Part shown: piece by piece, positions 48,501 to 60,725 of the stretch
Numbering within the stretch: position 1 is the stretch's first letter
Layout: every line of letters begins with the position of its first letter
Source: Bostrychus sinensis
Taxonomy: Eukaryota; Chordata; Actinopteri; Gobiiformes; Eleotridae
Assembly: GCA_020698575.1 (NCBI GenBank)
Contig: CM036240.1
Coordinates: 25,385,211 to 25,449,210 of the forward strand
DNA: 64,000 nucleotides
Direction of reading: 5' to 3'
Position numbers and translations under genes: made by a program
Notes under the pieces: generated by a model
The model's input: only the letters and a program-made list of their open reading frames with translations
The model's database searches: none
What the model was told of the DNA's origin: nothing

Positions 48501-49982
48501 TATGACTGTTTTTGTAATGTGCTTTGCTGCAGTACTAACCTGTGCCAAAGTCCACAGTGGCATATAGTCCTTCTAGACTCCCACATGTCATTTCCTTGTC
48601 TGTGTTGCCATCAACAGTGAACAAGACAATGTTTTCACCCAGAAAGAAACGGAACAGAGTTCGTAGATGTCTCATGTAGTTATAGTCACAGGCAAAGTAA
48701 CTTCCATATTCATTCTCCACCTGTTGTCAAAGAGGATAAGCTAAATAAGCTAAATTCTTAGAAAACAATGACAACTACTATAAACTAAGCACCATGCCTG
48801 CACAGTGATGATGTTTCCACCGTTGATATAGAGCCAGGGCTTAATTTTAGGGAGAAGAACAGCAAACCAGTTGCTAACTGCTTGTACATAATCTGAAAAG
48901 TATATGCATATATGCAGTGAAAAAACAGAAAGCACTAAACTATCTCAGTTATTAGGTCAAATCCTCCAAAATACAAGTGTACCTGTGTCAGCTGATCGAA
49001 GTATGATGTTTGGCTTCTGAAGTAACCACGCAGGCAGTCCTCCCTGTAATAGAAACAATGTAGCTTTGAAGATACATTAAATAGAACTTATTGTAATATG
49101 TATAAAACAGCATCAATTTTAAATGTAAAACTTTAAGTCAAAATAATAAATATTATTGGAAAAAATCCCCATAGTTTGTCTAATGGCATTACAATCAAAA
49201 AGTGTAGGCTGGCATATGTTTGTATACCAGGTTCTACTTGTAATACTATAGGAACTAGTAGTAGTATTATGAAGTATTTTTTCCTTACCATTTCCCATTC
49301 TGCACAGATGTAAGGTCCAGGGCGCAGAATGACCAGAAGCCCTGTCTGATTGGCCAGATCCAAAAAATGCTCCAAGTCTCTCTCTCCTGTGAAGTTGTAA
49401 ACCCCTTGTAATGACTCATGGAAGTTCCACGGTACATATCTGTCAGACAACATCGTAATTATCAAACAGGAAAAACACTGAGAAAACAGACTTTAGCACA
49501 ATGTGTGGAGCTCACACTTGGATGGCATTAAGTCCAGTCATATACATCTTTAAAAGTCGGTCTCTCCAATAGGCCCGTGGGATCCTGGAGTAGTGGATGC
49601 TGCCTGAGATGTATTGGAATGGCTTTCCATCTTTAAGGAAACAGTTGTTATTGTAGTCAATTGAAAAAGACCTTTCCTGAGACCTGTAACCAAACAATGA
49701 GAAGATATAAGGGAAAGGTAAGTGGATATCATGGAATGAAAAGTTTACATGCCAAAAGTATTTAGGTGTAAACCAGAATGGGACATAAATAAAGAGAGTA
49801 AATTAAACAATGCAATAATGAATAAGTATTCAACGCAAAACATCTGCTCCTTATTTAGCCACTATCATCAGGTGATATGCTTAATATAACAAAAGGAAGT
49901 TTGTTTCTTTTCTTACCAAGTTTCCGCTGACACATAAACAGGCCAGGTTGAACGCCACAGACAGTAGGACACCCGCAGCCAT
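45582..49982 (-). CDS. glb1l: Beta-galactosidase-1-like protein (glycoside hydrolase family 35)
   Basis: Relative of lysosomal beta-galactosidase GLB1, with a signal peptide (MAAGVLLSVAFNLACLCVSG). Exons on the minus strand: 49917-49982, 49516-49683, 49289-49439, 48983-49043, 48798-48892, 48540-48720, 48402-48460, 48211-48332, 48013-48053, 47815-47933, 47520-47594, 47212-47301, 46975-47088, 46183-46314, 45874-46101 and 45582-45785. That is about 635 residues (human GLB1L 654). The acid/base Glu is in VENEYGSYFACD and the nucleophile Glu in VNSEFYTGWLDHWG, so activity is plausible. C-terminal beta domains include ILVENMGRVNFGS and GQVWINGVNLGRYW. Introns 5, 14 and 15 need GC donors. Exon 1 (phase 0) does not join exon 2 (needs two bases) in frame; from exon 2 on, the frame is continuous. 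It converges with ankzf1 as in mammals. GLB1 itself is less likely given this synteny. Confidence 0.93.
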
Positions 49983-50514
49983 GTCCCGTGCCTTCCTGTG
50001 ATAACTGGACCTATGCCAGTTCCATGTTTTTGAGTTAGTTTTGAACAGTTTTGGGATGCTTTAGTCCCACATGTCTGTAACTGGAAGCAGCACTGTGACC
50101 AGCGCACTGCCGCCGCTACAAAACTGTCATGTGATTCTCAGGTTTGTGGTCCGCAGTCCGCCGGGTCCTAAAGTCCCCCGGCTTCTGTCAGGCGCTATCA
50201 GACGTAAAGTGACTTTTATATGAAAAAAATAAAATAAAATAAAATAAATAATAATAACAAAATACGTACTAGTCGTCTGCATTGCACAAGTATTAGGTTA
50301 ATATTTATTTAAGTGCGTATTAAGATTTTTGGTAAAATAAAATAAATTAAATACATGATAAAAATAAGTCTAAATTAATAAAATAACTAAACAAACAAAT
50401 AATCCGGTGAGCACAAATATTACTTATTACTTATATTTACAAATAAAAATAAACCAAACATCATTTATACAATAAATGCTCCATGCTATTATTTCATTCA
50501 CGGATACTATACTA

Positions 50515-51218
50515 CGGAAGCGCATAGTAGTCACCAAAAAAAAAAAAAAAAAAAAAAAAACTATCTCGTAATTACGATAGTTTCTCGTAATTACGAGATA
50601 GTTTAGTTTCTCGTAATTACGAGATAGTTTCCAGCATGCTAAGTGGATAGTGGATGATAAGTGGATAGCCATTTAATGTCCAAGCTTCTTTGTTATAAAG
50701 CCCAAATAAAAAATATCAAAATAATTGATTAATTGACAGGAATAATTACCGCAATTAGCCTACTGAGGCCCCTGGAGGGTGAGGCAAAACTCTCTGGCCA
50801 CTTAAGCTGTGATGACTTACTTAGGTTACTAAGTAAGCACTTAGGTGCTTTCTGGTCGCATGCCCTGTGGCCTCTATGACCAGATCTTGAGCTGAACTTC
50901 ATACTTCATAATGTTTGTGATTTGGGACATACTGGGTTCGGGGTAACTAAAGGAGTCATCTTCCCAGTTAAAGTAGCATGGGTGGTGTTTCCAGAGTTGA
51001 TCAAGTCGTGATTTGAAGCTGTTCAGACTTAGAGCAGTTACTACAGAGGCTGGCAGGGCATTCCATGTATTTACATCCTATTGCTAAAAAACCTTTGTCT
51101 CATACTGGTTACTGTGACTGGCGCCATTCAATGTCCTAAAGGGTACATTGATCTTTATCTCGTAATTACGAGAAAAACTATCTAGTAATTACGAGATAGT
51201 TTCTCGTAATTACGAGAT

Positions 51219-51253
<35 letters not shown>

Positions 51254-51273
51254 GTGACTACTATGCGCTTCCG
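50515..51273. mobile_element. Compound inverted-repeat element with palindromic arrays
   Basis: The perfect 21-bp ends CGGAAGCGCATAGTAGTCACC and complement are followed inward by about 27 A (left) or about 32 T (right). On each side come three to four copies of the 16-bp palindrome tctcgtaattacgaga, joined by tagttt. The arms together exceed 100 bp. TA flanks both ends (50513-50514, 51274-51275), fitting a TA target. Between the arms lie about 500 bp, including a reverse-transcriptase tail relic. It is a MITE-like element that could form very long hairpins. No transposase is present. Confidence 0.8.
50874..51115 (-). pseudogene. Relic of a non-LTR retrotransposon reverse-transcriptase C-terminus
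   Basis: On the minus strand one frame reads WNALPASVVTALSLNSFKSR followed by LDQLW, a pattern found at the end of many animal LINE polyproteins. It then runs open to a TAG at 50874-50876. Just upstream, RQRFFSNR continues the motif in another frame, so there is at least one frameshift. It sits wholly inside the inverted-repeat element. Confidence 0.7.
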
Positions 51274-53089
51274 TACCATAGCTATATCTTAAATATAGGC
51301 TCGCAATAATAATACTCATACTGAGGTACTTAAGTATAAGTGCTTAAGGTAGTATTTAACACTATTTAAAACTCAACAATATTTAACAACTGGCTTAGAT
51401 GTTGTCACTGATTGTGTAGGCTACTTTCCTGATTTCATAAATTTTAGAATGAATGTAACCATTGATGTAACCATTTTAACGCAAAAATCTGCAGCCTAGT
51501 AACATCTGTGAAGACAATTTCATAGTATGTTTTTGAATACTGCGGCTCAAAACATAAAGACAGTAGTGTTTCACAGCATTCACAAACACAGCTCCTGTTG
51601 TGTGGTCAGGACATAAAAACAGCCAGATCAGGAATGGTGTTATTTTGCTCATTGAGATGAAGTCTGCTCTATACACTCCTTTTTTATGATTTCTGCAACA
51701 GTATCTACAAAGTATTATTATGTTGAGTCGAAGTAGAGTTTTATCTTATTTAGTACAGGGTGGGATACTGTATACAGCAAAAACGGCAGCTGAAAAGGCA
51801 CTAGATGGCGCTTTAACCTTAGACAAGGAATTCCTGATGTTCCAGTAATACTGTATCCATCAAGGAATTTTAAAGTTACTATGTCCCAAATTTTTATTAA
51901 ATTATACAATTTACTATTTTTTACATTGGTTTAATATTTTTCATATACCAGCATCATTTCTAAGTATTTATGGGACAACTTTTCTCATTTTCACATAATT
52001 ACACATAGAATATCCTGGTAATTTGGATTAATGTTTGCAAAAGTGCTGTCCTGTCATTTTATTTGTATTGACATATACATGCTTTTACAGATGCTTTTAC
52101 TCTTTCTCCAGTTCTGTCCTTAATCCAATTTCCCGCTCGGCTTTCTTTATTCATTACTCTCCATTCTAAGGAGATTGAAGGAAGTGCATACACGCGCTAA
52201 TGGCTACTGATGCCAGCCAAAGATAGGACCAAATGCCCTGGCTGTGTGGGTCATTACCCTGCTGTTAGACACTGAATTGTCCCGGGAATGAGAGGAAGAA
52301 CAACATCCATGGGCTTGTAATTTGGTTACAAAGGCGATAGTGCTGCAGGAGTGCTTGACAGTATCCCAGTGTTGACCCTTATGACCTCTGAGGAAAATGG
52401 ATGTTCAAACCACAAAAACAAATGAGTTACTAATGCACTGCAAACAGCACTACTTATGGATATACTATAGCGTATGGGGACATTTAAAGGAAGTGACTTA
52501 GACTCAGTGATAAGCTATGGCCCTCCTCATCTCTTAATGTACACATTCTCAAATTAATGGCTGAACATACTTTATGTCTGTTTAGCCTTTCAATCACTAT
52601 AATGTGTAACATGCTCTTTTAGTAATTGGAGAGGTCTTGTAGGAATGACATGACAGACACAGATGGGTGCTGCTTACCCCAGGGCCAGGCGTCACCTCAA
52701 TGAAGTCATCCTCCCTGAGTCTGTAATTAGACTGGACCAGCACCGCCCCCAACAGAAGCCCCCTTTGTTGTTTCTGGTGGTGGCAGGTGTATTGACAACC
52801 TCTTATCCATTACAATACAGCTACCAAAACTATGCTTAGATATACTTAAGAGATTAGTCATTGGGTCAAAGGAGAATGTTGTCAAACTCATCACCGTTTT
52901 TAATGTTCTCTTCAGCTAAAATACACGAGTGTGGCAATTCATCAGTTTTAGTTATGGCTGACTCCATTTTAGGAAATACTACACAATTACACAAAAACTA
53001 TATTAGCTTCTAAAAGCAAATATGTTTTCCATAAAAGTGTCCATTGATCACTGTGTGCTGACCTCCCTTGTGATTGTGTTAAAAAATAG

Positions 53090-53225
53090 TGATTTTGGGT
53101 AGAGAGCTTACCGCATGAACCGGAGTGACATGAGTTTGATTCCTAGCTTGAATGGCTTTGCTTTGTCTTTTTCCCCATCTCTCTTTCCGATTGCCTGTCT
53201 ATCTTACTGTCTCTATCAAAAACAT
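53090..53225 (+). mobile_element. SINE-like remnant
   Basis: A tRNA-like head (tagagagcttaccgcatgaa, then tttgattcctagc resembling a B box) is followed by a C/T-rich tail (cccatctctctttccgattg) and tgtctctatcaaaaac. This order is common in teleost tRNA-derived SINEs. Family not identified. Confidence 0.45.
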
Positions 53226-53560
53226 ATAAGAATAGTGACATTTCTGGACCTTAACAGTTTCCTATAATGAACATTTTCAGTTCATTTTCAGCACCACAAA
53301 ATAGTAATACATCACATTAGCCTTAGACTACATTATCTTACAATTATTTTAGCAATTTTACTTTTAGTCAGGACTAGAAAATACACTTTCTCCTTATTTT
53401 CGATTGCTATTTATGCAATTTTGACAAGAAGTGTAGACCAAGCAGACCTCTATGAAACCCACTTCCACATGAAGACAGGGCTGACCTCAGGTTGTGGTAT
53501 GCACTGAACATTCTATTCTATTAAGAAAACTTAAATTACATCTTAACATTACGGGAATCA

Positions 53561-53565
<5 letters not shown>

Positions 53566-53592
<27 letters not shown>
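53566..53592. repeat. Poly-A tract
   Basis: About 27 uninterrupted A. Confidence 0.9.
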
Positions 53593-56500
53593 CTTACATC
53601 ATTAAAGGCTAACCACATTTGATCGGCTCACTCAGATTTTAATCACAGATCTGAATGGGGTCTTTAATTCTTCATATTCTTCATGACTCATCTAAATTTC
53701 TATGCTTTTGTACCAAATCCTCAACATATATGCCCAAGACTATTGATCAGTAACATTACAGAAAATGATGTATCTAAAAGGGTGACCAGTGTGTGATTCA
53801 CATGCATGAATTCCTTGAAAAAACAATGGCATTCTTCCCTTCAGTCAGGTCTCTCATATCATTTCTGAGGTCAGGGAGCAGTGACCAATGTACTCTCTCT
53901 GTTTTCATAGGCCACTGAATGGACCGTGAGTCACTACTGAACTCCCCATGGCTAATAAACTTTTCTCCAAAGCAAACAATAAACAAGCCTTCCCCAATAG
54001 CACGACAAAAATCCAGTGCATTTTAAGACTAATTTAATTCTATTCATGGCATTCGTGGCATTATTTTCCCTGGTCACTTATAGCAAGCCGCAAAGCAGAT
54101 AGATAGATTTGACTGTGGGAGAACAGGACTATGAAGCTCTGTAAACAAACAGGAAGTTGAGTGGGAGCATGGGAAGTGTGAGCTGGCCCTCATACTTTAG
54201 CTTGAAGGAGGGTACGCTCTGTGTGTCTGGGTGCGAAAGATATTTGAGGATGAATGTTTGTGGTGGGATACATTGTGCAATCTTCTACTTCACTGGCCCA
54301 AGGAGGTCTATAATAGTTTATGACCAATCAGACATGATGGTGATAAATGGCTTCCTCTTGCTCTCCTGTCTTGCCCCACGCAGAATGCAACGTCCCATGC
54401 ACAAATGAAAAAAAAAAAAAAAAGTACAGATCAAGTCAATTAAAGGAGCAGTCAGTCATATATGTTTGACAAAATGGGGACTGGATAGCCTGATATTCAA
54501 ACAGACATCACTAGATGGCTATTAACTCCAGCCATAAGTGGTCGGTAAAGTAAAAAATACAAAACTGAATTGTCTATTTAGCAAAGGAGCCATATTGTTC
54601 ACATTCAGTTTGTTTATTCTTGTTTGCGTGTATAGAATTCTCCCAAGCTCTAAGGTATGCTGGTATTTTAAAAGTCAAAACAAACACTATTCTCTTAGGT
54701 GTACAAGTGGAAATGATTTTTTATTTTGTCCCTTGGCAATGAAGACAAGACATTACTAATATACAGTCAACAGGTAAAGATTTCCTGTGTGTGACCCTAC
54801 ACAGGGGTGTGTAATAACATTTAGGACCAACACCAAATGTAACTGAAGCTTTCATTATTGCCTGCAGGATATTGGTCTACTATAATTCTGACGAAGGTGT
54901 CAGTAATGCCTTCGATCCTAGTGTTTGTGGCTCAGCCATTATTTAATAAATACAGCAGCAATGGGATATGTCATTGGCCATATACAGATTTATGTGACAC
55001 TGTCTGCAACAATCGTTCATTTCAAATTGAATTACGCAGGTCCTGTCATTGTGTCAGAGGTCCACTTATCCACACCATCTTTATTATACATCTTTTCTAA
55101 ATAAATCTGAATGCTTTTATGTTTTTTTTTCTGTCCTTGGTGTGCCATTGTCCACACTTTATAAACAAATGTCAATATTAAAGTCATATAGTTATTGTAT
55201 TTTACCCCAAAACAGTATAGCTTGAAAAACATTACTAACATTGTGCTTTTTGCTTGTAGGATCCATCATTGCAGTATTATGAGCATTTTTTATAGCTATA
55301 GCCAAGTGATTATGATGTTGTGGTTAACGCTAACATCTCTTGCCTGCTTATTACGTGTTTTTCCATCAATACAACCTCTGTTGAACGTTCCCCAGTCAGA
55401 CATAGCCATAATCCCAGAATTAGCTTCGAAGGGGTCCTTGACATGACCTGGCTGATTTTGCCTGAGGTCCTGTTAGCCAATCTCCCATTCCTCTTTGTTC
55501 CCATCAGTCCTCAATGGGCTATGTCTAATTTCTCTTGTCATGCTGGATTCTAACAATTATCAGATGTTTACATATTGGAGCTATGGAGCCTGCATGACCA
55601 AAATGCACATGATCCTTTATACCTGCATCAGTGTCTTTTCTACATGGGGTATATCTTAACTAGACAGGCTGCATATGGTCAAGTACAAATACCATTTCCT
55701 TGTTTTCCACAGAGCAACCACATGCTGGAAGAGCAGGATGTGGGTGAAAAGAATTGGATCGGCATGTGTGCTATGTCATTTTGCAGCTAAAAGAAATGTT
55801 TTACCAAGCACAAACCTTAATACCCAAAGCACTGTGCCACTCTGAGGTGGATGTTTCCTTGCATCGTCCTAGCGAGATATAGAATTTTAGGGTTAACATT
55901 AATGAGCTATTGGCTACATTATACTGCAAGTGTTAATAATGCATTGGCCTGATATAACAAATTGACATAAACATTCAGTTTTTTTTTTAGCTCACATCAA
56001 TAGGCAAAAATTAGCAACTCACAAACAAAACAATGCCTGCAAAGTGTTATCGACAGGCTCACGGTCAACACATTACATAACAGACAACACACATACACTT
56101 TGCCCGTCTCGATGATTAAGTATAGATTAACTTGTGTCTGTTTGTAAGACAGGGCATGACTGGGGAATAAGTTTCACTGGCCGGGCAGAAGATTACTGTA
56201 CTGTCTGTGTCCAGAGCTTCTCTGGATTTGTTGTGCACTCTATAGCATTTATTCAGCATTCAATGCATACTAAAATGTACATTGAGGTTAGTTGTGTTAT
56301 GCCAGGGTTACCATGAGCCTGGCTGATCAAGCAAATATGTTAGGCAGTTTAGGCTTGGTAATAATTGTCCCAAAAGTGATAAAATTAGCACCATGCCAGC
56401 CAACGAGAGGGTATTTGTTCACGCACCTGTCTATCTCTGGAGGCATGGCCAAAAACAGATACATTTATTGGACATAAATAGCCTTATTACATAACAAAAA

Positions 56501-56999
56501 CACTTAATTGTTTTTATTTTAAATTACATTTTCAAAATTAAGGTGAACAACAGATTAAGAAAGTACAGAATGTGTTCACATTCTATTAATATGTTAAAAT
56601 ATAAATGAATATTACACAATTAAGAACAGAAAAACCCATGTAGCCAGTTTGCATTCATTTACATAGCTGCAGCATATCAAACCTTTAGCTCCAAATTCTG
56701 AAAGTAATTTCAAATGTTATTTAAAAGGCTATAATATATACATTATTACATATTTTATTGGACATAGCATCATTTATTTTCTTCTTAGAGGGAGCAATAA
56801 AAAGAAATGTTTAGGCACTTTTGATAACTCGGTTAGCATTAACCTAAAAACTAGCAGGGTCAAAGCTGTGCTTTCGTCACTCGGAAGACGATGGAAACTA
56901 GCATTTTATTCCGTGCAAATGTAGTTTTTGTTATTGTATCATGAGGGTACAAATGAGTGGCTGAGCTCAGGGAAAACATGGCCAGGCTTTTTAATGGAT

Positions 57000-57361
57000 A
57001 GATCATTAAAGTCTTTGTGGTCGGGACAAAGAGGGCGTATGCCACGGGGCTGTGGGACCCGCACGCCCCGCCTCTCTGCATAATGTGCCGGTGAGCTCCA
57101 TTGAATGAGCCAGACACTAGCGCCCAGCGCCCCGGACCATCAGGACAGGACACAACTACTCTTTTAAGTGATGAAGTTAGACGACATAATGTTTTTTTTC
57201 TAACCGCGAGAGTGTTCACTGAGAAACTTAACGAAAAGACGAACTTACTCTGCCAAAAAGGACGGATGGAAATCACTTGGGAATACGGCTTCCTCTCCTC
57301 CGCCGCTGTGGTACCCTGAACTCAGACTACAAAAAGACAAGAAGACGGGTCCTGCTTTACA
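57000..57361 (+). promoter_or_regulatory. GC-rich promoter-like segment
   Basis: After several AT-rich kilobases the sequence becomes CpG-containing (gcacgccccgcctctctgc, tagcgcccagcgccccgga), with a GC box ccccgcc. Downstream on the plus strand lies a possible leader and first exon. The minus-strand frame over the same stretch (56860-57276) has no recognised domain. Confidence 0.45.
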
Positions 57362-57382
57362 ATGGATACTTTCTTTTTAGAA
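57362..57382 (+). CDS. Possible first coding exon of an unidentified gene
   Basis: ATG followed by six codons (MDTFFLE) runs directly into a good donor, gtaagt, 360 bases downstream of a GC-rich promoter-like segment. Seven residues cannot identify a protein, and no continuing exon is seen before the window ends. It could equally be a chance ATG in a non-coding first exon. Confidence 0.3.
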
Positions 57383-58125
57383 GTAAGTTGCTCATTTTTT
57401 TTTAGCCTACCTAAAGTAAATTCTCGCTTTTTGCTTTATACCAAACGTAAAAAGTATTATCCTGGTTTGGGACGCGACATGCTCTTTGTTTTGTTTTCAT
57501 GCCTGGATGACTGGCTACCCTCTGTTAGCTAAAAAGTGCATCATTCACCAGAAACTCTACTTTAACTTTACAATAAACGTTTTTGTCCTCCTTTCTTTTT
57601 TAAAGTGGCGTATTAACACTGTAGTACCATCCCACTACTAGATGCAGCTTTGGTAACCGGCTCTAAGTTTATGTTTGCTGTCTCTCATTTAATAGCTAAC
57701 ACAACATGATTTATATAGCATTGGACCATTTGGACTGCGCTCTTGGCAACATCTCCTCTAACCCACCTTACTCTATATGCCCTAGGACCAGGAGTTAGTA
57801 AAAGCTGACTGTGTTCCCACTGTTGGATGTGTCATCTGCATATCAGACTAGACACAGGCACATAGCGTACATAAAGTCGCTGCTGGGCTGTGTATAGGGG
57901 TGTATAGGTCTGATTTGTCATTCCCATCTGAGTCAGACTCACTAACCCTGACGCTCAGAGAAAGACAGGCAGTGTGCTCTTGTCCATTCACATACTTAAG
58001 CTTCATACCTGACCCAGCCAGCACTGATGCACAGCTGTGACTCAAGCACAGTGACTTTTGGGTCAGAACGCAGCCTTTGTCAAACAGTATATATGGAGCA
58101 GACCCCAGACAATAGTCAGGTAGTT

Positions 58126-58250
58126 GCAGGGCTGACACTTAGAGATATACACCACCACCAGACAACCAATCATTTTCTTATTCATTCACTATTGTCAGTT
58201 TAGATTACCTAGATCTATGTCTTTGGCTATGGATGACAAGCTGACTCCAC
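58126..58250 (+). mobile_element. Fragment of the abundant teleost repeat
   Basis: The words gcagggctgacacttagaga and ccagacaaccaatcattt, then tcagtttagattacct and atgtctttgg, match in order the family also seen at 4918 and 7085. Confidence 0.55.
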
Positions 58251-60618
58251 ATAGAGAGAGTATGTGTATTTGAGTGCTGTAAATTTAACATGTAAAAAAA
58301 TCATTAAACATTATTAGAATAGAATGTACAATTAAAGTGAGAAGTTTAGTAATTTAAAAATATATCAGCCATGCATAGAAACAGACACATAATCATATCA
58401 TGTTACTTCAATGACTAGGCAATATATAGAATACCCCCAAGGATAAACACTAGACAATTTATTGCAATCAATTATTTATAACGTTAACCTTGGAGTCAAT
58501 ACTTGCAGCCATTCCTCTTTTGACTTGTCAAACAGATGATTGATGACCTTGAAGTCAACTGTGGCTGAGTACATTTAGATTTTGTGCACTTAGAACTAAT
58601 TTGCACACTTTTGCAGCTGTAATAAACAGGCTATAAGAGAACAACAAGGCTCAAAAATCCATCTATTTGGATATTAGATCTTACATTTTTACTCCTCTTC
58701 TATATGTTGTTTGGAGAAGGTTATGGCTTGGTCCTAAATCAACTTCTGAGCCAAGAATGGATTTAATTAATCAGGAATTCTAAGCTGAAAGTAAAGAGGA
58801 GGATTAAAGTTAGTGAAAACAAGTACACCAGGGTAAATCTTAGCCAGGGTTCATCAATGTGTCCAGTCAATCCATCTATATATCTATTTTAATTTGCTTT
58901 TTGCTTTCTTACAGTTGATTGCAATAAGTGTTGACCAGAGTGCCACCATCTTTACTTTGCATGTCAGGGTCAATGTTAATGATTAGAGAATTACGAAGCC
59001 TTGTGAGAGGAACAGGCGGGCAGATACGAGGGTGTGCTCAGGGGTTTATCCTGAAATCCCATCCTGTCCATCAGTACAAGTCTTTCCTTTCGGGAGCTGA
59101 CAGTGCACCATAAAACCTTTAGCACCGCCGCCTTCACTCCACGCCCCGCTCATCCTCTGTAGAGTGAGAGACAGATGATCATTTGGAGCTCCTCAGAGAT
59201 CAGAGATTGGCCTAGCGTTCTTAAATTGCTTGATTGCAGAAGTTATTCAATTACTTTGGAGTAACAAACTTGTATTAGACATGATGTATAGGTATAAATA
59301 ATAGGACTGACAGCCTCTGGTCGTTTATTTGATTAATTGGTCATTGGTTGATTAGTTGCATGAACTCTAAAACTGGTCCTTTTTATTACTTGATAACTTT
59401 TATTTTTCATTTTATTTAAGATAGCATCTATGATTTTAGATAATATATTTTACAGCCATGTTTTATCACCTAAATAAAGTGAAGTCATTTGTTTATATAA
59501 AACTCTGGTAAGTTCCCCACATATCCTTTGGTTGATTAGTGGCGGTACTGGGCATAACTTCGGTCGATTAACAATTTTTTTTGGTCAACTACAGGCCTAA
59601 TAAATAAACATTTAATGCCCGTTAAAAATGCACCTACAGTATACATTTCTAAACTTAGTAATCCTTTACTGTTGCAGCTGCCACTTACTTTAAAGTCACT
59701 CTTCATAGCAGCCAAGTCTGTACTTGGAAAGCTTTACATTGCAAACTAAATACCCATGCTGACATATTTTGAAAGAGGGAAACCCACATTCTCAGCACTG
59801 ACCCCTCAAATTCCCGGCCATGAACACGCATTGTATAGCTGTCTAACATGGCTTAGGTTTCACGCCATCATCACCAACACAACATGATTCTCCCAGCATC
59901 CCTTGCACTCTGGGCGCTTGAAGTTGGAATGTGTCACTGACATTCCCTGTAAAAGTGTAAGAGAGTGTAACGTGAGAAAGGTGGACTATTTTTCGCTTTC
60001 TTTTGTAACCCAGTTGTCATTTCCGCCAGCTGCCCCTTTTAGTGAGCTGAGGAGACATTTGAGACTCCACTCTTCACTTCCAGCTATACAGGCCACCGAT
60101 GGCGCAAGGAAGGAGGCCAGGAAGTAAATTTAGGTTGACGGAAGTGAGGAAGGAAGTCTACAAAAAATGGCTAATAGCCCCCAGCGGACCACCTTTGGAT
60201 ATTGTATAAACGGCTGTGTAAATTATTTTTTTATTGTTTATTATGTACAGCATGGGTTTTTCCATAAATTTCCTGAGAGTTGAGTTCTGATGTTTTTCGT
60301 GCAAACAGAGGTGATATTTTGCAGACTGTATATGTCAGCAGATTAGCCACAACGTTACTACAACCAGGGGGTGGGTTAATCTGTCATGAGTACAGTATGC
60401 TGGCACTAATTGACAGCAGGCATTGTCTGACCACAAACCCAAGAATGTGGATAATCCTCCCGCTAATGACACAGATTCCCGGTATTAGGAGAGGTGCGGT
60501 ACCAACAACAGATCACAATAAAAAACGTGGACTTGGCATGCAACAACACAGGTATTTCTTTTTTTGTAAATTTGCATCTTGAGACTGGAAAATTACTTGA
60601 AGATACTTGTACATTTTA

Positions 60619-60725
60619 ATGCAGGGGTCTCCAACCTATCTGGGTTTGAGGGCTACCCAAAAGATGAGAATTTGTACTGAGGGCTACTCGTGCAAAATAA
60701 TCCTCTATATTAAAGTCTTGACATG
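60619..60725 (+). mobile_element. hAT-like element, left end only
   Basis: The block gcaggggtctccaacct, then gagggctaccc and gagggctactcgtgcaa, resembles the end of a widespread vertebrate hAT family (caggggtc-ccaacctt). I find no matching right end or target duplication. Confidence 0.5.

Larger units (their letters stand above)
51274..57000. other. Gene-poor interval right of the inverted-repeat element
   Basis: I see no exon with family resemblance here. Open frames are short and unremarkable. Some blocks (about 52130-52400, 52620-52790, 53800-53990, 55000-55560) are non-repetitive and of balanced composition, like conserved regulatory DNA, but I cannot test conservation. Poly-A runs occur at 53566-53592 and 54409-54423. 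Confidence 0.45.

Noticed and set aside
56860..57276. 138-codon minus-strand frame over the GC-rich promoter-like segment
   Set aside because: GC-rich DNA has few stops; no domain recognised.
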